Source: Bacillus sp. B15-48 (GTDB lineage: Bacteria; Bacillota; Bacilli; Bacillales; Cytobacillaceae). Taken from it: a stretch of DNA of 64,000 bases. The notes below the pieces were generated by a model. That model had not been told where the DNA came from and searched no databases. It saw only the letters and a program-made list of their open reading frames with translations. Below, in pieces: positions 26,530 through 34,711 of the stretch (its first letter is position 1; every line of letters starts with the position of its first letter). Where the stretch lies: positions 496,001-560,000 of the forward strand of contig NZ_WOFU01000004.1 of the NCBI RefSeq assembly GCF_016879755.1, read 5' to 3'. Made by a program: the position numbers and the translations under genes.

Positions 26530-26661
26530 AAAAAACCAGCAGCTGAAAAGACGAATTAAAACGAAGGAAATCCTTCCATTAAAATTCCTCTTCAGCTACT
26601 GGCTCTTTATCCACTCATGAAGTTCGGCCCGAGTCCTAGCTCTGTAGATAATCCAGTTAAA
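26530..26661 (-). promoter_or_regulatory. Structured leader with terminator before the LLM monooxygenase (riboswitch-like)
   Basis: On the minus strand a closing stem (AACTGG with CCAGT; TATC with GATA) encloses GACTCG, GGCCGAAC and ATGAGTGGAT, about 60 nt in all (26598-26660). The 15-bp terminator stem CCAGTAGCTGAAGAG/CTTTTCAGCTGCTGG (26588-26602 with 26536-26550) is followed by seven T. The terminator 5' arm shares CCAG with the closing stem, so the two structures compete. The block order matches the leader at 11319-11430. No known riboswitch core (SAM, TPP, FMN, T-box, purine, lysine) is seen. Confidence 0.65.
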
Positions 26662-26734
26662 CACTAGCTTTATGTTGTTAAACGAATTATATTAAAATCT
26701 TCTGTAAATTGCAAGGGTTTACATTCAGATTTTT

Positions 26735-27064
26735 CTACACTTTTTGTTTAGCATCATAATAGTTCTTCTTTGCTGCTATCAGCCCTTGAATAACCGCTTT
26801 TTGCGGCCCAGAAATAAACCTTGTTTCAATTACTTTAATAATACCCTCTGTATCCTTTAAAGATCTTCCCCGCAATAATCCAGAAAGAAAGCTATTCGTT
26901 AACTCTTGTAAAAAGGTATAGGTGGCCTCAATAATCACATCGGTTTCAACATCGACAACCAACACACAGCCGATGTTTTTTTGCACTTCATAAACTGGAT
27001 TTCCCTTTGGCAACTGAGCAAAACCTGTAACTAGTACATGATTGTCTTTCACTTCTAAATCCAT
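26735..27064 (-). CDS. DUF3870 protein
   Basis: A 109-residue protein with VLVTGFAQLPKGNPVYEVQK, VLVVDVETDVIIEATYTF and LLRGRSLKDTEGIIKVIETR. This fits the DUF3870 family, small cytoplasmic proteins often near amino-acid or organic-acid catabolism genes. The function is unknown. It has its own AGGAGCTGATTTT ribosome region and lies upstream of the LLM leader, in the same direction; a shared role is not shown. Confidence 0.75.
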   Translation of the reverse strand: MDLEVKDNHVLVTGFAQLPKGNPVYEVQKNIGCVLVVDVETDVIIEATYTFLQELTNSFLSGLLRGRSLKDTEGIIKVIETRFISGPQKAVIQGLIAAKKNYYDAKQKV

Positions 27065-27695
27065 AAAATCAGCTCCTTATGATTTTAAAATAGTTATAAT
27101 ATTAAAATAAATATATCACGAAATTAGACATTTTCCCTCAAAAAATTACAATATATGAAAATGACAGCATGTGTATAGTGCAGAAAAGTGCAACAAGGTC
27201 GCTGCCACTAGCTACGAACGGTTCACTTTAAAAATTTACAACCATTTACTACCGATGGTTTTACCACTGGCTAACGTCAGCCAAGTGTGGATTTACAACG
27301 TTAAGGGTTTTTAAAGGAATGGCTCTGTTATAACTGAATGTTGATTTTACTATGTTTGAAAAATAAGCGGATAAATTACGCCTAAACTGGGAAATAGCGA
27401 TATTTCCTAAAAAATAAGGGGAGTATTTCCGTCTATATGATCAAAATCTGTGAATTTTGGCTTATTTAGAGCAGTTAACCGGAATATCTCCGCTTATTTT
27501 CGCTTCTTAAGCTTCCACTATATACATTAGGCGGAAATTCTCCGCCTATACTACAAGAAAATCAACAATGAATAATAACTGAGCAAAAGAAATAAAAGCC
27601 TAATCCCTCGATAATTTTCGTGAGGAATTAAGCTCATAACCTTCTACTAAAGCCTCCGTTACTTCAATAAGAAAACGACCGCACATTCTTTCCAT
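27065..27695. repeat. Intergenic region with GGCGGAAAT-type repeats
   Basis: No gene is seen. From about 27360 to 27560 short blocks recur on both strands: GGGGAGTATTTCCGTCTATA, CCGGAATATCTCCGCTTATT and AGGCGGAAATTCTCCGCCTA. They resemble the dispersed TAAGCGGAxATxCTCCG palindromes found between genes in many Bacillus relatives. The first boundary motif of the cassette-like array lies at 27653-27671. Confidence 0.6.
27653..27671 (-). repeat. Array boundary motif, first copy of a series
   Basis: CCTCCGTTACTTCAATAAG on the plus strand. The series reads G-C-N-C-C-C-G-T-T-A-N-T-T-N-A-A-N-A-A-G. Copies lie just 3' of minus-strand genes at about 28044, 28063, 31591, 37883, 39999, 43237, 43281, 43873, 47962, 48557, 48925, 49188, 49235 and 49683. 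Many are followed (minus strand) by a hairpin such as GCGATAGC..GCTATCGC. Confidence 0.65.
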
Positions 27696-28007
27696 TTACT
27701 TGAAGACAAAGATTAATACAATGGTTAATGTAATTAGTAAGAAACCAATCCATCCATAATCAATTATCTTATTTCCTGTCTTTTTATCAAAGTTCTTTTT
27801 AGTTAAATAACTCTCTAAAACTGAAAATCCTGCACTTAATACAAAAAAAGTGAAAACTCCTAAATAATTTGAAAATAATAGTGCTAAAATAATCACACAA
27901 AAAATTGTCCAGCGGGTAAGGGGGAGCTTTAATAAAACCATAAAATCATCCCAATTCCTATAAAGTGTACTTAAATACATAACATTACCTATAATTTTAC
28001 TTTTCAA
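27696..28007 (-). CDS. Small membrane protein, 103 residues, unknown
   Basis: Hydrophobic segments at about residues 33-60 and 82-101 (WIGFLLITLTIVLIFVF) with a basic middle (KKNFDKKTGNK). No family is recognised. The TTG start at 28007 has a ribosome site too close to it; the ATG at 27982 (MYLSTLYRNW) may be the real start. A boundary motif lies 25 bp after its stop. Confidence 0.5.
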   Translation of the reverse strand: MKSKIIGNVMYLSTLYRNWDDFMVLLKLPLTRWTIFCVIILALLFSNYLGVFTFFVLSAGFSVLESYLTKKNFDKKTGNKIIDYGWIGFLLITLTIVLIFVFK

Positions 28008-28089
28008 ATCCTTTATTAGTAAAGGAAAACTATCGTAACGAAACTCCCGTTATTTCGTTCAAGCATCCGTTAGTCCAACAAGCCACACA

Positions 28090-28335
28090 CTAAAACCATT
28101 CCTTATGCATTCCTTTTAGAAATTGTTCAGTGATGGGAAAACCTGAACTCTCCCCAATTATGGAATCGATTCCGCAATATGGACACAATGCTGTATTATC
28201 ATCATCACACCAATCGGTAATTAGAGAGGGATTAAAGGTTTTCAAACAATAAAAGCAACCACATATTTTATCCTTTACTAATTGCTTTCGATGATGACTA
28301 CTAAAACGGTGTGCAATTTCAAATTGTTTCTCCAC
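28090..28335 (-). CDS. Small zinc-binding-type protein, 81 residues
   Basis: Two cysteine pairs, CGCFYC and CPYCG, stand 26 residues apart, with SSHHRKQLVKD before and FPITEQFLKGMHKEWF after. The pattern suggests a zinc ribbon. Similar unnamed proteins are common in Bacillus accessory islands. I choose the second GTG, 6 bases after AGAAGGTG; the first GTG overlaps the ribosome site. The boundary motif at 28063-28083 lies directly after its stop. Confidence 0.6.
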   Translation of the reverse strand: MEKQFEIAHRFSSHHRKQLVKDKICGCFYCLKTFNPSLITDWCDDDNTALCPYCGIDSIIGESSGFPITEQFLKGMHKEWF

Positions 28336-28374
28336 TTTTTTCACCTTCTTTTAATTGCTCAAGCCCCCGCCTAT

Positions 28375-28533
28375 TTATATGTATTTTCGTTTATTTTTGT
28401 GTTTTAAGATTAATTCGTCAACAGTGTTATGTATTGTTTCATCAGATGCCTTATATTCGTCAATCCAGGCAGATGGAAGTTCTTCATGTATTTTCGCAAT
28501 AAAATATAAAGCATCTTTATCCTCTTTACTCAA
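28375..28533 (-). CDS. Short helical protein, about 52 residues, start uncertain
   Basis: The frame reads LSKEDKDALYFIAKIHEELP, then SAWIDEYKASDETIHNTVDE and ends in HKNKRKYI. It is charged and helical, with convincing codon choice. The nearest in-frame initiator is the TTG at 28533. An AAGGGGAG site farther up (about 28570) suggests a start near 28557, where only GTA is found, so the start codon may be mutated. It follows the small zinc-type gene and a boundary motif. Confidence 0.4.
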   Translation of the reverse strand: MSKEDKDALYFIAKIHEELPSAWIDEYKASDETIHNTVDELILKHKNKRKYI

Positions 28534-28650
28534 TCTTTTAATATTATAATTTTTTACTCTCTGTTACTCCCCTTCCAATCACTAAATCCCCCGTTAAGGA
28601 AGTTATCTTCTGATAATATAATCCTAAGAAACCCCAATCTCATAATAAAA

Positions 28651-29700
28651 TTATTTCGTTGATAATAAGTGATTATATACTTCAAAGGCAATTTCCTCTC
28701 CAATCGTTTCTCCTAATCCTAACAGGATTTTAACTAATTTCCACATTGAATGTTTTTGAGTAGTAGCAATAATAATACCCATTTTCTTTTCTTTTTTCAT
28801 TCCAATATAGGTGTTAAATCCGACTGTACCACCAGTGTGCCAATGAATGTAATCTTGTGTTTGTTTATCTTTGGAAATCATCCATCCCAATCCCATATGT
28901 GTATTATGATCAACTCTAATATTATTTTGTATTTTATGTGTTTGGTTAAAAACTTGTTGTAAAGGATGATCTATTAATCCTAAATTTCCTTCTAAGAAAG
29001 TCAACATATCATTTAGTGTGCTTTTCAATCCACCAGCTCCTGGTAGAGCAGGAATAGAAAATGGAGGTATTTCTTTGTTTTTCATATACGAATTGATTAC
29101 ACTTCGCTGGTTTTTATCACTTATATTAATAAAAGTGCTATGCAAACCTAAAGGTTTACAAATCCGAGCATTTATTGCCTCTTCATATTCTGTACCAAGA
29201 ACACTTGCTAGTAAATTCCCTAAAAGCCCTACACCAACATTCGAATATTTCCATTTGTTTTTATACTTCTTTAATTGAAAGTTTGACAAAAATTCATCTA
29301 AATCCTCTGGTTGATAAGATGCAAACGGATTCATTTTATCGTGCACTTTAATATTTGAAGCATCTCTCGGCAAATTCGATTGATGGGTAATTAAATCTCG
29401 TAAAGTTATTTCTTTTGTATTATTTGAAAATGCTTGGATATACTTTGGCTGATATTTTAATACGGAGTCATCTAGTTGAACGATATTATCCCTTATCATT
29501 GTCTGTAAAAATACAGCAGTAAAAACTTTAGAAATAGAACCAATTTCAAAAATTCTGTCTTCAACAGGTATATTTGATTTATCGTCTATGCCTACTGAAT
29601 ATATCTGTCTCCCGTTTTGATTAACAATACCAAGTAGGATACTTGAATCGTTACTTCTCTTTTGCTTAGACACTAAAATATTCTTAATTCTTGTTTCCAT
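28651..29700 (-). CDS. Serine hydrolase, beta-lactamase family
   Basis: A 349-residue paralogue of the hydrolase at 18339-19418. Catalytic SISK (Ser/Lys), KKYKNKWKYSNVGVGLLGN (Y-x-N) and HWHTGGTVGFNTY (H-T-G) are all present. No signal peptide is seen. I take the ATG at 29700, which has AAAGGAG 5 bases upstream, rather than the one at 29715. It may hydrolyse an ester, amide or beta-lactam; the family is too broad to decide. Together with the pair at 17.2-19.4 kb the window has three intact members. Confidence 0.85.
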   Translation of the reverse strand: METRIKNILVSKQKRSNDSSILLGIVNQNGRQIYSVGIDDKSNIPVEDRIFEIGSISKVFTAVFLQTMIRDNIVQLDDSVLKYQPKYIQAFSNNTKEITLRDLITHQSNLPRDASNIKVHDKMNPFASYQPEDLDEFLSNFQLKKYKNKWKYSNVGVGLLGNLLASVLGTEYEEAINARICKPLGLHSTFINISDKNQRSVINSYMKNKEIPPFSIPALPGAGGLKSTLNDMLTFLEGNLGLIDHPLQQVFNQTHKIQNNIRVDHNTHMGLGWMISKDKQTQDYIHWHTGGTVGFNTYIGMKKEKKMGIIIATTQKHSMWKLVKILLGLGETIGEEIAFEVYNHLLSTK

Positions 29701-29734
29701 ATTTTCTCCTTTCATATAAAGTGGAACTTCAATC

Positions 29735-29850
29735 AGTGGGGGTTTTCTTCATCCCTCAATGATTGTTAGTTGAACCAATCGGGCGTTTACTGGTTGTTGA
29801 TCCCCCACTTACAATTCTTATTACTTTCGAATTCTTGAAGTGTGGGGGTC
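29735..29850. mobile_element. Palindromic element with GTGGGGG arms
   Basis: CAATCAGTGGGGG near 29733 and CCCCCACTT near 29808 form inverted arms, and a further GTGTGGGGGTC lies near 29842. The inside (GATTGTTAGTTGAACCAATC, GGGCGTTTACTGG) has more pairing. The AGTGGGGGTTT block is shared with the element at 8255-8356. It looks like an end of an IS200/IS605- or MITE-type unit; no transposase is attached. The rest of 29851-30119 holds boundary-motif pieces and a CGATAACC..GGTTATCG-like hairpin (29982-30004). Confidence 0.45.
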
Positions 29851-30119
29851 TTACAGCCAGTTAACCTGCTATAAATACTTTTAAAATCCTCCGTTAGAAG
29901 AACAAAAGTTAAACATTTTTTACCATAAATATAATTTATCCTCGTTACACTAACCTGCTCTTTACTTCAACAAGAGAAAGTCGATAACCTTTATTCAGTT
30001 ATCGCTCCTTGTTTATTGAAGATGTATTTTCTTAATAATTCTTTAAATATATGTAATTATTACTTCTAAATACTTGAAAGGTTAAATTGTCATTCACTTT
30101 AAGTATTTTGGCGACATTG

Positions 30120-30968
30120 TTAGTATTCGAACATATTCTCTAACACTTTCTCGCTAAGTTGCCTGTATCGCTCATTTCCTTGTATAAAAAAGTTTTCGCC
30201 ACACGTACTTTTTGTCAATTGCAGAATTTCAAACTTTGCGGTGCCGTTCGATCCACCAAATGAGCCCACACTATCATAGCTGCCACAATCATAAGGAATC
30301 ACAGTTCTTTCTCCTGCTTGATTCACGTAAAAATAATGATTGTTTAATATCCCGGATGATTGTGGAGACGATGTCTTATACAACCCATACGTGTCCTGAT
30401 TTTCTTTTAGCTTTGCAACTTCAACTGGAACGACATTATACGTGCTTTCTTTTTCCAGCATTGGCTGATTAGGCTCACTATAAAACACAAGTACCGGACC
30501 TTCAAAACCGTCCGGAATTAAATAAATCGTATTTGTCTTTTCCTGAAAGAGTGGCGGAAACTTATATATTGTAAAAATAGACAATGACAAAAACGCAGCA
30601 ATCGCAAGACTACTACCGAGCAGCTTTTTCCTGCTTCTCTCTTTTCGGTGCAGCCATTCATTAATAACAAAGTAGAGACTAGCACTTAAGATCGCATAAA
30701 ACGCTAATTCATCAATGAACAGTACCGTTACTGCCCCAAAGAATAGATGGATTAGCCCCGCTGCTAGCAGTCGATAGTCTTGCATGTTTTTCGTCAACAA
30801 ATCCGACAGATAAGACACCGGAATCCCATAAATAATTGTTCCAATTGCTGTGTATACAAACACTATTCCAGCAAACATAATAACTTCCTGCACCATCGCG
30901 CCGGCAATCAAATAAAAGCCGCTTACAAGCAGGGAAACATATAATGCTGTTAACAATTTTTTGATCAT
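30120..30968 (-). CDS. Membrane protein with C-terminal extracellular domain (DUF6843-like)
   Basis: A 282-residue protein: four to five hydrophobic segments (residues about 5-23, 27-50, 63-80, 83-105, 118-134), then a soluble part from residue 150. The soluble part starts YLIPDGFEGPVLVFYSEPNQ, like the DUF6843 pattern of outer-face domains. The start MIKKLLTALYV has a GGGGATATC site. A second copy of its first 137 residues lies at 42065-42459 as part of a larger duplication. The function is unknown. Confidence 0.65.
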   Translation of the reverse strand: MIKKLLTALYVSLLVSGFYLIAGAMVQEVIMFAGIVFVYTAIGTIIYGIPVSYLSDLLTKNMQDYRLLAAGLIHLFFGAVTVLFIDELAFYAILSASLYFVINEWLHRKERSRKKLLGSSLAIAAFLSLSIFTIYKFPPLFQEKTNTIYLIPDGFEGPVLVFYSEPNQPMLEKESTYNVVPVEVAKLKENQDTYGLYKTSSPQSSGILNNHYFYVNQAGERTVIPYDCGSYDSVGSFGGSNGTAKFEILQLTKSTCGENFFIQGNERYRQLSEKVLENMFEY

Positions 30969-31193
30969 AAAATGATATCCCCTATGTGAAAGTGAGTAAT
31001 TACAAGGTTTACTTACTCACTTGATTTAGTTGTCAACTTAAATAAGCTAGTGTATAATCACTCATAAATTCTATAATTAACGGCTTTCCCTTGCTTCTTC
31101 AGGACTGCTCAATACTTCGAGGAGAAACGCAACCGTTGCAAGGACATCTCCTCAACTATTGCTATCCGTTTGTTTAAGATGAATTTTGTGAAG

Positions 31194-31390
31194 TTACTTA
31201 ATACGTCCCTTACCTCGCAACTGATACTCCTCTTGATTGTTTATTTCCAGCAATTTATAGACATAACCAAATTCTTTATCTTCTCTAAATGATGTAGCGG
31301 AAACCATATATTCATCGCCTTCTTCAATTAAGTTATAAACCATTGATTCTTCGATGGAAATTTTATAAAGCTCGCGATTAATTAAATACC
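31194..31390 (-). pseudogene. Truncated copy of the 134-codon gene found at 42685-43089
   Basis: The minus strand reads IEESMVYNLIEEGDEYMVS, then ATSFREDKEFGYVYKLLEI and ends LRGKGRIK, nearly the same as the second half of the gene at 42685-43089. Its N-terminal half is missing: about 230 bp between the sequences CTCGCGATT and AATTAAATACC are deleted compared with the other copy. It lies inside the 1-kb duplicated segment. Confidence 0.75.
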
Positions 31391-31627
31391 GTTCTAATAT
31401 TATAACGAATTATCAGATAATCGATATTGAGCTACCTGCATCTTAGTTTAACATCATTTTCCAATCCTTGAGCATAAAAAAACGAGCAGCATCTATTACA
31501 GCCCGTAATTTTACCTTTATTCGACTCCTCCAGCATCATTAACACAATAAACAATAGGATCTGCAATTTACAACTCCTTCTTTCGCTCTTGCACCCCGTT
31601 AGTAAAAAACTATCCTGTATAAAGAAA

Positions 31628-31970
31628 TTAAACACGATTCAAATGATTGTCTTTAAATTCCGTTGGGTACTTTAATCCATATCCAATCATTCTATCCATT
31701 CCAATATGGGCTGACCATATTAACCCGATTGCTAAAGCCGTTTGATTTTCTAATAATAAACCCCAGGAAATAACAATAATCACTATTGTATAGGTATGAA
31801 AAAAATTATAAAGCCTTGCACCAATCTTATTATTAATTAAATAACCAAGCATTGAAATATCTGGTACTAACAGTAAGACAAAAAATAATAGCCAACTAAA
31901 TTGATCCGTAAAAATAAAGACTTAACACAAAGACCGCAAGACCTTCTACTTGTAAAAGAATTCTATTCAA
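31628..31970 (-). pseudogene. DUF4260 membrane protein, broken by one frameshift
   Basis: The open part (MLGYLINNKIGARLYNFFHT to HIGMDRMIGYGLKYPTEF) is the C-terminal two thirds of DUF4260. In another frame upstream lies NRILLQVEGLAVFVLSLYFY, the family's N-terminus, starting at a TTG (31970) 6 bases after GGGGGG. The two halves join at TACGGATCAATTT near 31910: one base too many, or two too few. A single error or mutation separates it from a working gene. The boundary motif (31591-31610) lies 17 bp after its stop. Confidence 0.8.
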
Positions 31971-32113
31971 TAACATCCCCCCATTTTAATCATTAAATAT
32001 ATTCTTCATTCCATTAAAATCTCCTTTTAAACTCTTCTGCTTTTGTTCAATATGGTTTCATTTCTATATTTAAGGCGATAATTCCCTAATAACCAATTTA
32101 AGGAGAAATTAAT

Positions 32114-32214
32114 TTGTTGTTATCAAAAGCATGGGAACTTTATGAATCGGATAAGAAGATTAAGGGGAAAGTTTACTTGGGCATGAAAAACCGAGATCAC
32201 TAGGATTTATACTC
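32114..32214 (+). pseudogene. Fragment, possibly the N-terminus of a phage-type integrase
   Basis: A TTG start with AAGGAG 8 bases upstream leads to LLSKAWELYESDKKIKG, which resembles the N-terminal arm of Bacillus tyrosine recombinases as I remember them. The frame meets a stop after about 33 codons, and nothing of the catalytic domain follows. A following open stretch (32221-32337, VEALEENFIESMLEMDVKGI) may be another relic. Identity is tentative. The remainder of 31971-32343 is otherwise empty. Confidence 0.3.
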
Positions 32215-32343
32215 AGTTAAGTGGAAGCCTTAGAAGAGAATTTTATAGAAAGTATGTTAGAAATGGATGTGAAAGGCATCGGATACTCCGCCGCCTTTTC
32301 ACTACTCCCCCCTTTGTTAGCTCAATACATATCCTAGTTTTCA

Positions 32344-32892
32344 TTATGGACCTACTGAATTTGCAATCTCAACTAATATTTCTGGTGTTACCCGATCGGA
32401 CACATGTTTATTAATACTTAGAATATATTGCCATCCATTTTTATCGAATATGAATAGATTAAAACCTTCAGCCATATTAGTGCTATAAACCGCTTGGCTT
32501 CCATCCTTAAGCTTTAAGTTTTGGTCAATATGTTCCTTCGTAAATTTCAAACCGTACTTCACAGGTCTGATCATAATCATATAGTGATTTTTCGGTTTAT
32601 TTATGTGCCGATATTCAACTTCAAATCCATCGTTTATATCACCATCCGAATCACTAAGTCTTCCAAAACTGTGTGTAAATTCAATTGGAGGGATTTGTAC
32701 TGGCAAGGCAATGTCTTTTTTAAAGTGTTCTTTACTTTCTTGCAGTGCAGCATTAACTTCCTTAAAGCCTATGTCGAAAAGCGATTTTTGGAATTCCTCG
32801 CTTGTATAGTTTGCCTTAGCTCCGTACGAAATTAAAAAAGGTAAAGCAATACACAAAATGAAAGTTTTAAATATCTTCTTGATAATGATCAC
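32344..32892 (-). CDS. Secreted protein of unknown function, 182 residues
   Basis: An N-terminal signal peptide is clear: KKIFKTFILCIALPFLISYG ending near AKA, so it is exported. The mature part is soluble, with FEVEYRHINKPKNHYMIMIR and AEGFNLFIFDKNGWQYILSI, a beta-rich pattern like DUF4367-type sensor or lipoprotein domains. There is no lipobox cysteine. It stands alone on the minus strand. The role is unknown. Confidence 0.6.
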   Translation of the reverse strand: MIIIKKIFKTFILCIALPFLISYGAKANYTSEEFQKSLFDIGFKEVNAALQESKEHFKKDIALPVQIPPIEFTHSFGRLSDSDGDINDGFEVEYRHINKPKNHYMIMIRPVKYGLKFTKEHIDQNLKLKDGSQAVYSTNMAEGFNLFIFDKNGWQYILSINKHVSDRVTPEILVEIANSVGP

Positions 32893-33010
32893 GTCCTAGA
32901 ATTTTTTCAGAAAAGTCTAGACGTTAGTATCTGCTATATTTTAATTAAATATCATACCTTCAATAATTAATTCCTCCTTAGCTTTTCTACCTCGTTTCTT
33001 CAAGTGAAAA

Positions 33011-33037
33011 GGCGTTTCAGTTGATTCTAGAAACGCC
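33011..33037 (-). terminator. Terminator of the 61-residue membrane gene
   Basis: On the minus strand GGCGTTTC and GAAACGCC pair, followed by TTTTCACTT, 22 bp after the gene's stop. Confidence 0.75.
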
Positions 33038-33058
33038 CCTAATAGTTTAAAACTCTTT

Positions 33059-33244
33059 TTATTTATCATTATCTAAATCATCATCTAGAAAAGACTTTTT
33101 ATCTGTCTTAATTCCATATTTCTTTTCAAAGAACTGACCAATTATTGAACTGTTTATACCTCTCCTTACTGCCGTTTCTATGACTATATAAAGGATAAAT
33201 AATCCAACAATATATAATACAATTGCCCCAAACAATCCAGCCAT
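33059..33244 (-). CDS. Small membrane protein, 61 residues, unknown
   Basis: One long hydrophobic segment (residues 2-25) is followed by a charged tail (EKKYGIKTDKKSFLDDDLDN). A GGGGGAGATCC ribosome site precedes the ATG and a terminator follows, so it is probably expressed. No family is recognised. Confidence 0.6.
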   Translation of the reverse strand: MAGLFGAIVLYIVGLFILYIVIETAVRRGINSSIIGQFFEKKYGIKTDKKSFLDDDLDNDK

Positions 33245-33492
33245 TAAAGGATCTCCCCCAAAAAAGAATCAATTGTTAGTTATATTTTACCATACAACTA
33301 AAATACCGTTGTTCAACTCTAATCCTCCAATACCTAGAAAAGAAGCATTACCGTTGTTGCGGTAATGCTCCCGGTTATTTAAGTGAATTTATTCACAATC
33401 TATATATTTTAGCCCATAAAGGACTGCTCACTACAGCCCATCTATAAAAGCATTAATTACTATTTTATTAAATGTTCTATTTTAGTGATTAG

Positions 33493-33916
33493 GCGAGAAC
33501 CCTCGTGACTTCAGTCATGAGATGAATTGCCTTCGGATACGGTCTAGTGCTAGAAAATCGTGAGATTTTTATACTAGATTAAGTATCCGACATGTCAGCT
33601 AATCTTTTTGTATCCCACATTATACACGCTATAATATAACTAGAAATTGTTCTTTGAAAACTGAACATATAGGGTTGATGCAGGAAAAGCTCTACATCGT
33701 AAAATGTTCAAGCAACACGAACAAAAAACCGTTACATGTAGCGATAGCCAAGCGCATGTGATTATCAATACGGGGTTCGCTTGGTTCCTCGTCAAACAGT
33801 TCACCTCTTAAATGAGGTGATTGAATCGGTATGCCAACGGGCGTATATTGGGCTGTTGATACCAGAAGGCGATTTTTGCCTTCACAAGCTCGTGACTTCA
33901 GCCATGAGTTGTTGAC
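33493..33916 (+). mobile_element. Non-autonomous IS605-type element (424 bp) with both ends
   Basis: The left edge GCGAGAACCCTCGTGACTTC and the right edge CATGAGTTGTTGAC match the two ends of the complete element at 44951-46988. The hairpin TGACTTCAGTCA of the left end and its right-end relative TGACTTCAGCCA are kept. Inside there is no tnpA or tnpB. The last 283 bp recur, inverted, at 14975-15262 and are the candidate omega-RNA region. The remaining gap 33245-33975 holds a GCATTACCG..CGGTAATGC hairpin (33344-33367) and nothing else. Confidence 0.75.
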
Positions 33917-33975
33917 AATAAATGGTAGCGATCACCGTAATTAATGATCGCTATTCCACTAATGCACCGTTTAGC

Positions 33976-34257
33976 TTATAATTCTTTACCTATTAATAGA
34001 AAAACTCCAAACCCAATTAACAATGAGCCAAATAATATTAAAATCGCTTTCATTAACCAATATGGAAAAATCTTTAAAATAAATGATAGTAAAAATATTA
34101 CAATTGATGCCACTAATCCAGCATCATAAGTAGCAATACCGTCTATATATTCTGCTTTTTTATGTTTCTCCTTAGTAAGTTTAATCCCCCAAATAATAAA
34201 GATAGCACCTATAATAAAAATAATTGTTACCCCAATATACATCCAAATCATATTCAC
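33976..34257 (-). CDS. Small membrane protein, about 93 residues, unknown
   Basis: Three hydrophobic segments are present: IWMYIGVTIIFIIGAIFIIW, GLVASIVIFLLSFILKIF and LILFGSLLIGFGVFLLI. Between the first two lies a charged loop (KLTKEKHKKAEYIDG). I take the GTG at 34257, 6 bases after a GAGG. No family is recognised. Confidence 0.5.
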   Translation of the reverse strand: MNMIWMYIGVTIIFIIGAIFIIWGIKLTKEKHKKAEYIDGIATYDAGLVASIVIFLLSFILKIFPYWLMKAILILFGSLLIGFGVFLLIGKEL

Positions 34258-34459
34258 ACCCATCCTCATAAACACTTCTTTTGCTTATCGTTAGCAATAA
34301 ATCCTTATCAAACAATCCTGCCACTTTACTTTAAGATGAAAAAAGCCTTACCGTTGCCCCAGTAATGCACCCATTTGTTTAAATTTACCATTGCACATAC
34401 TAACATATTTTTTCTAACTCACTTTTATGTTATAACGATTATAACAAGGATGTGATCTT

Positions 34460-34711
34460 TTGGAACAGTTTGAAAGAAAAGTTACTAAGATTGGAAATAG
34501 TTTTGGAATCACTCTTCCTACTGAATTACTTAAACAAGTCGGCTTAGCACATGGTGATGATGTTCAAGTTGAAGTTAAGGATGGAAAAATTGTCCTGAGA
34601 AAAAAAGAGCAGGTAACACTTCCTAAAGGTGTCGATGCAGAATTCATGGATATTTTAAATGATGTTATTAATGAGCATGACAAAGCGTTTAAAGGATTAG
34701 TGAATAGATAA
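34460..34711 (+). CDS. AbrB/MazE-type antitoxin
   Basis: An 83-residue protein with an N-terminal SpoVT-AbrB swapped-hairpin domain: KVTKIGNSFGITLPTELLKQ, then VGLAHGDDVQVEVKDGKIVL. The C-terminal tail is acidic, as in antitoxins that wrap the toxin. The start is a TTG after AAGGATGTG. Its stop shares a base with the start of the Doc-like gene, the typical toxin-antitoxin layout; it should bind its own promoter and neutralise the partner. Confidence 0.85.
   Translation: MEQFERKVTKIGNSFGITLPTELLKQVGLAHGDDVQVEVKDGKIVLRKKEQVTLPKGVDAEFMDILNDVINEHDKAFKGLVNR

Noticed and set aside
26530-26661. SAM, TPP, FMN or T-box riboswitch upstream of the LLM gene.
   Set aside because: None of the conserved cores of those classes is present; kept as an unassigned leader.
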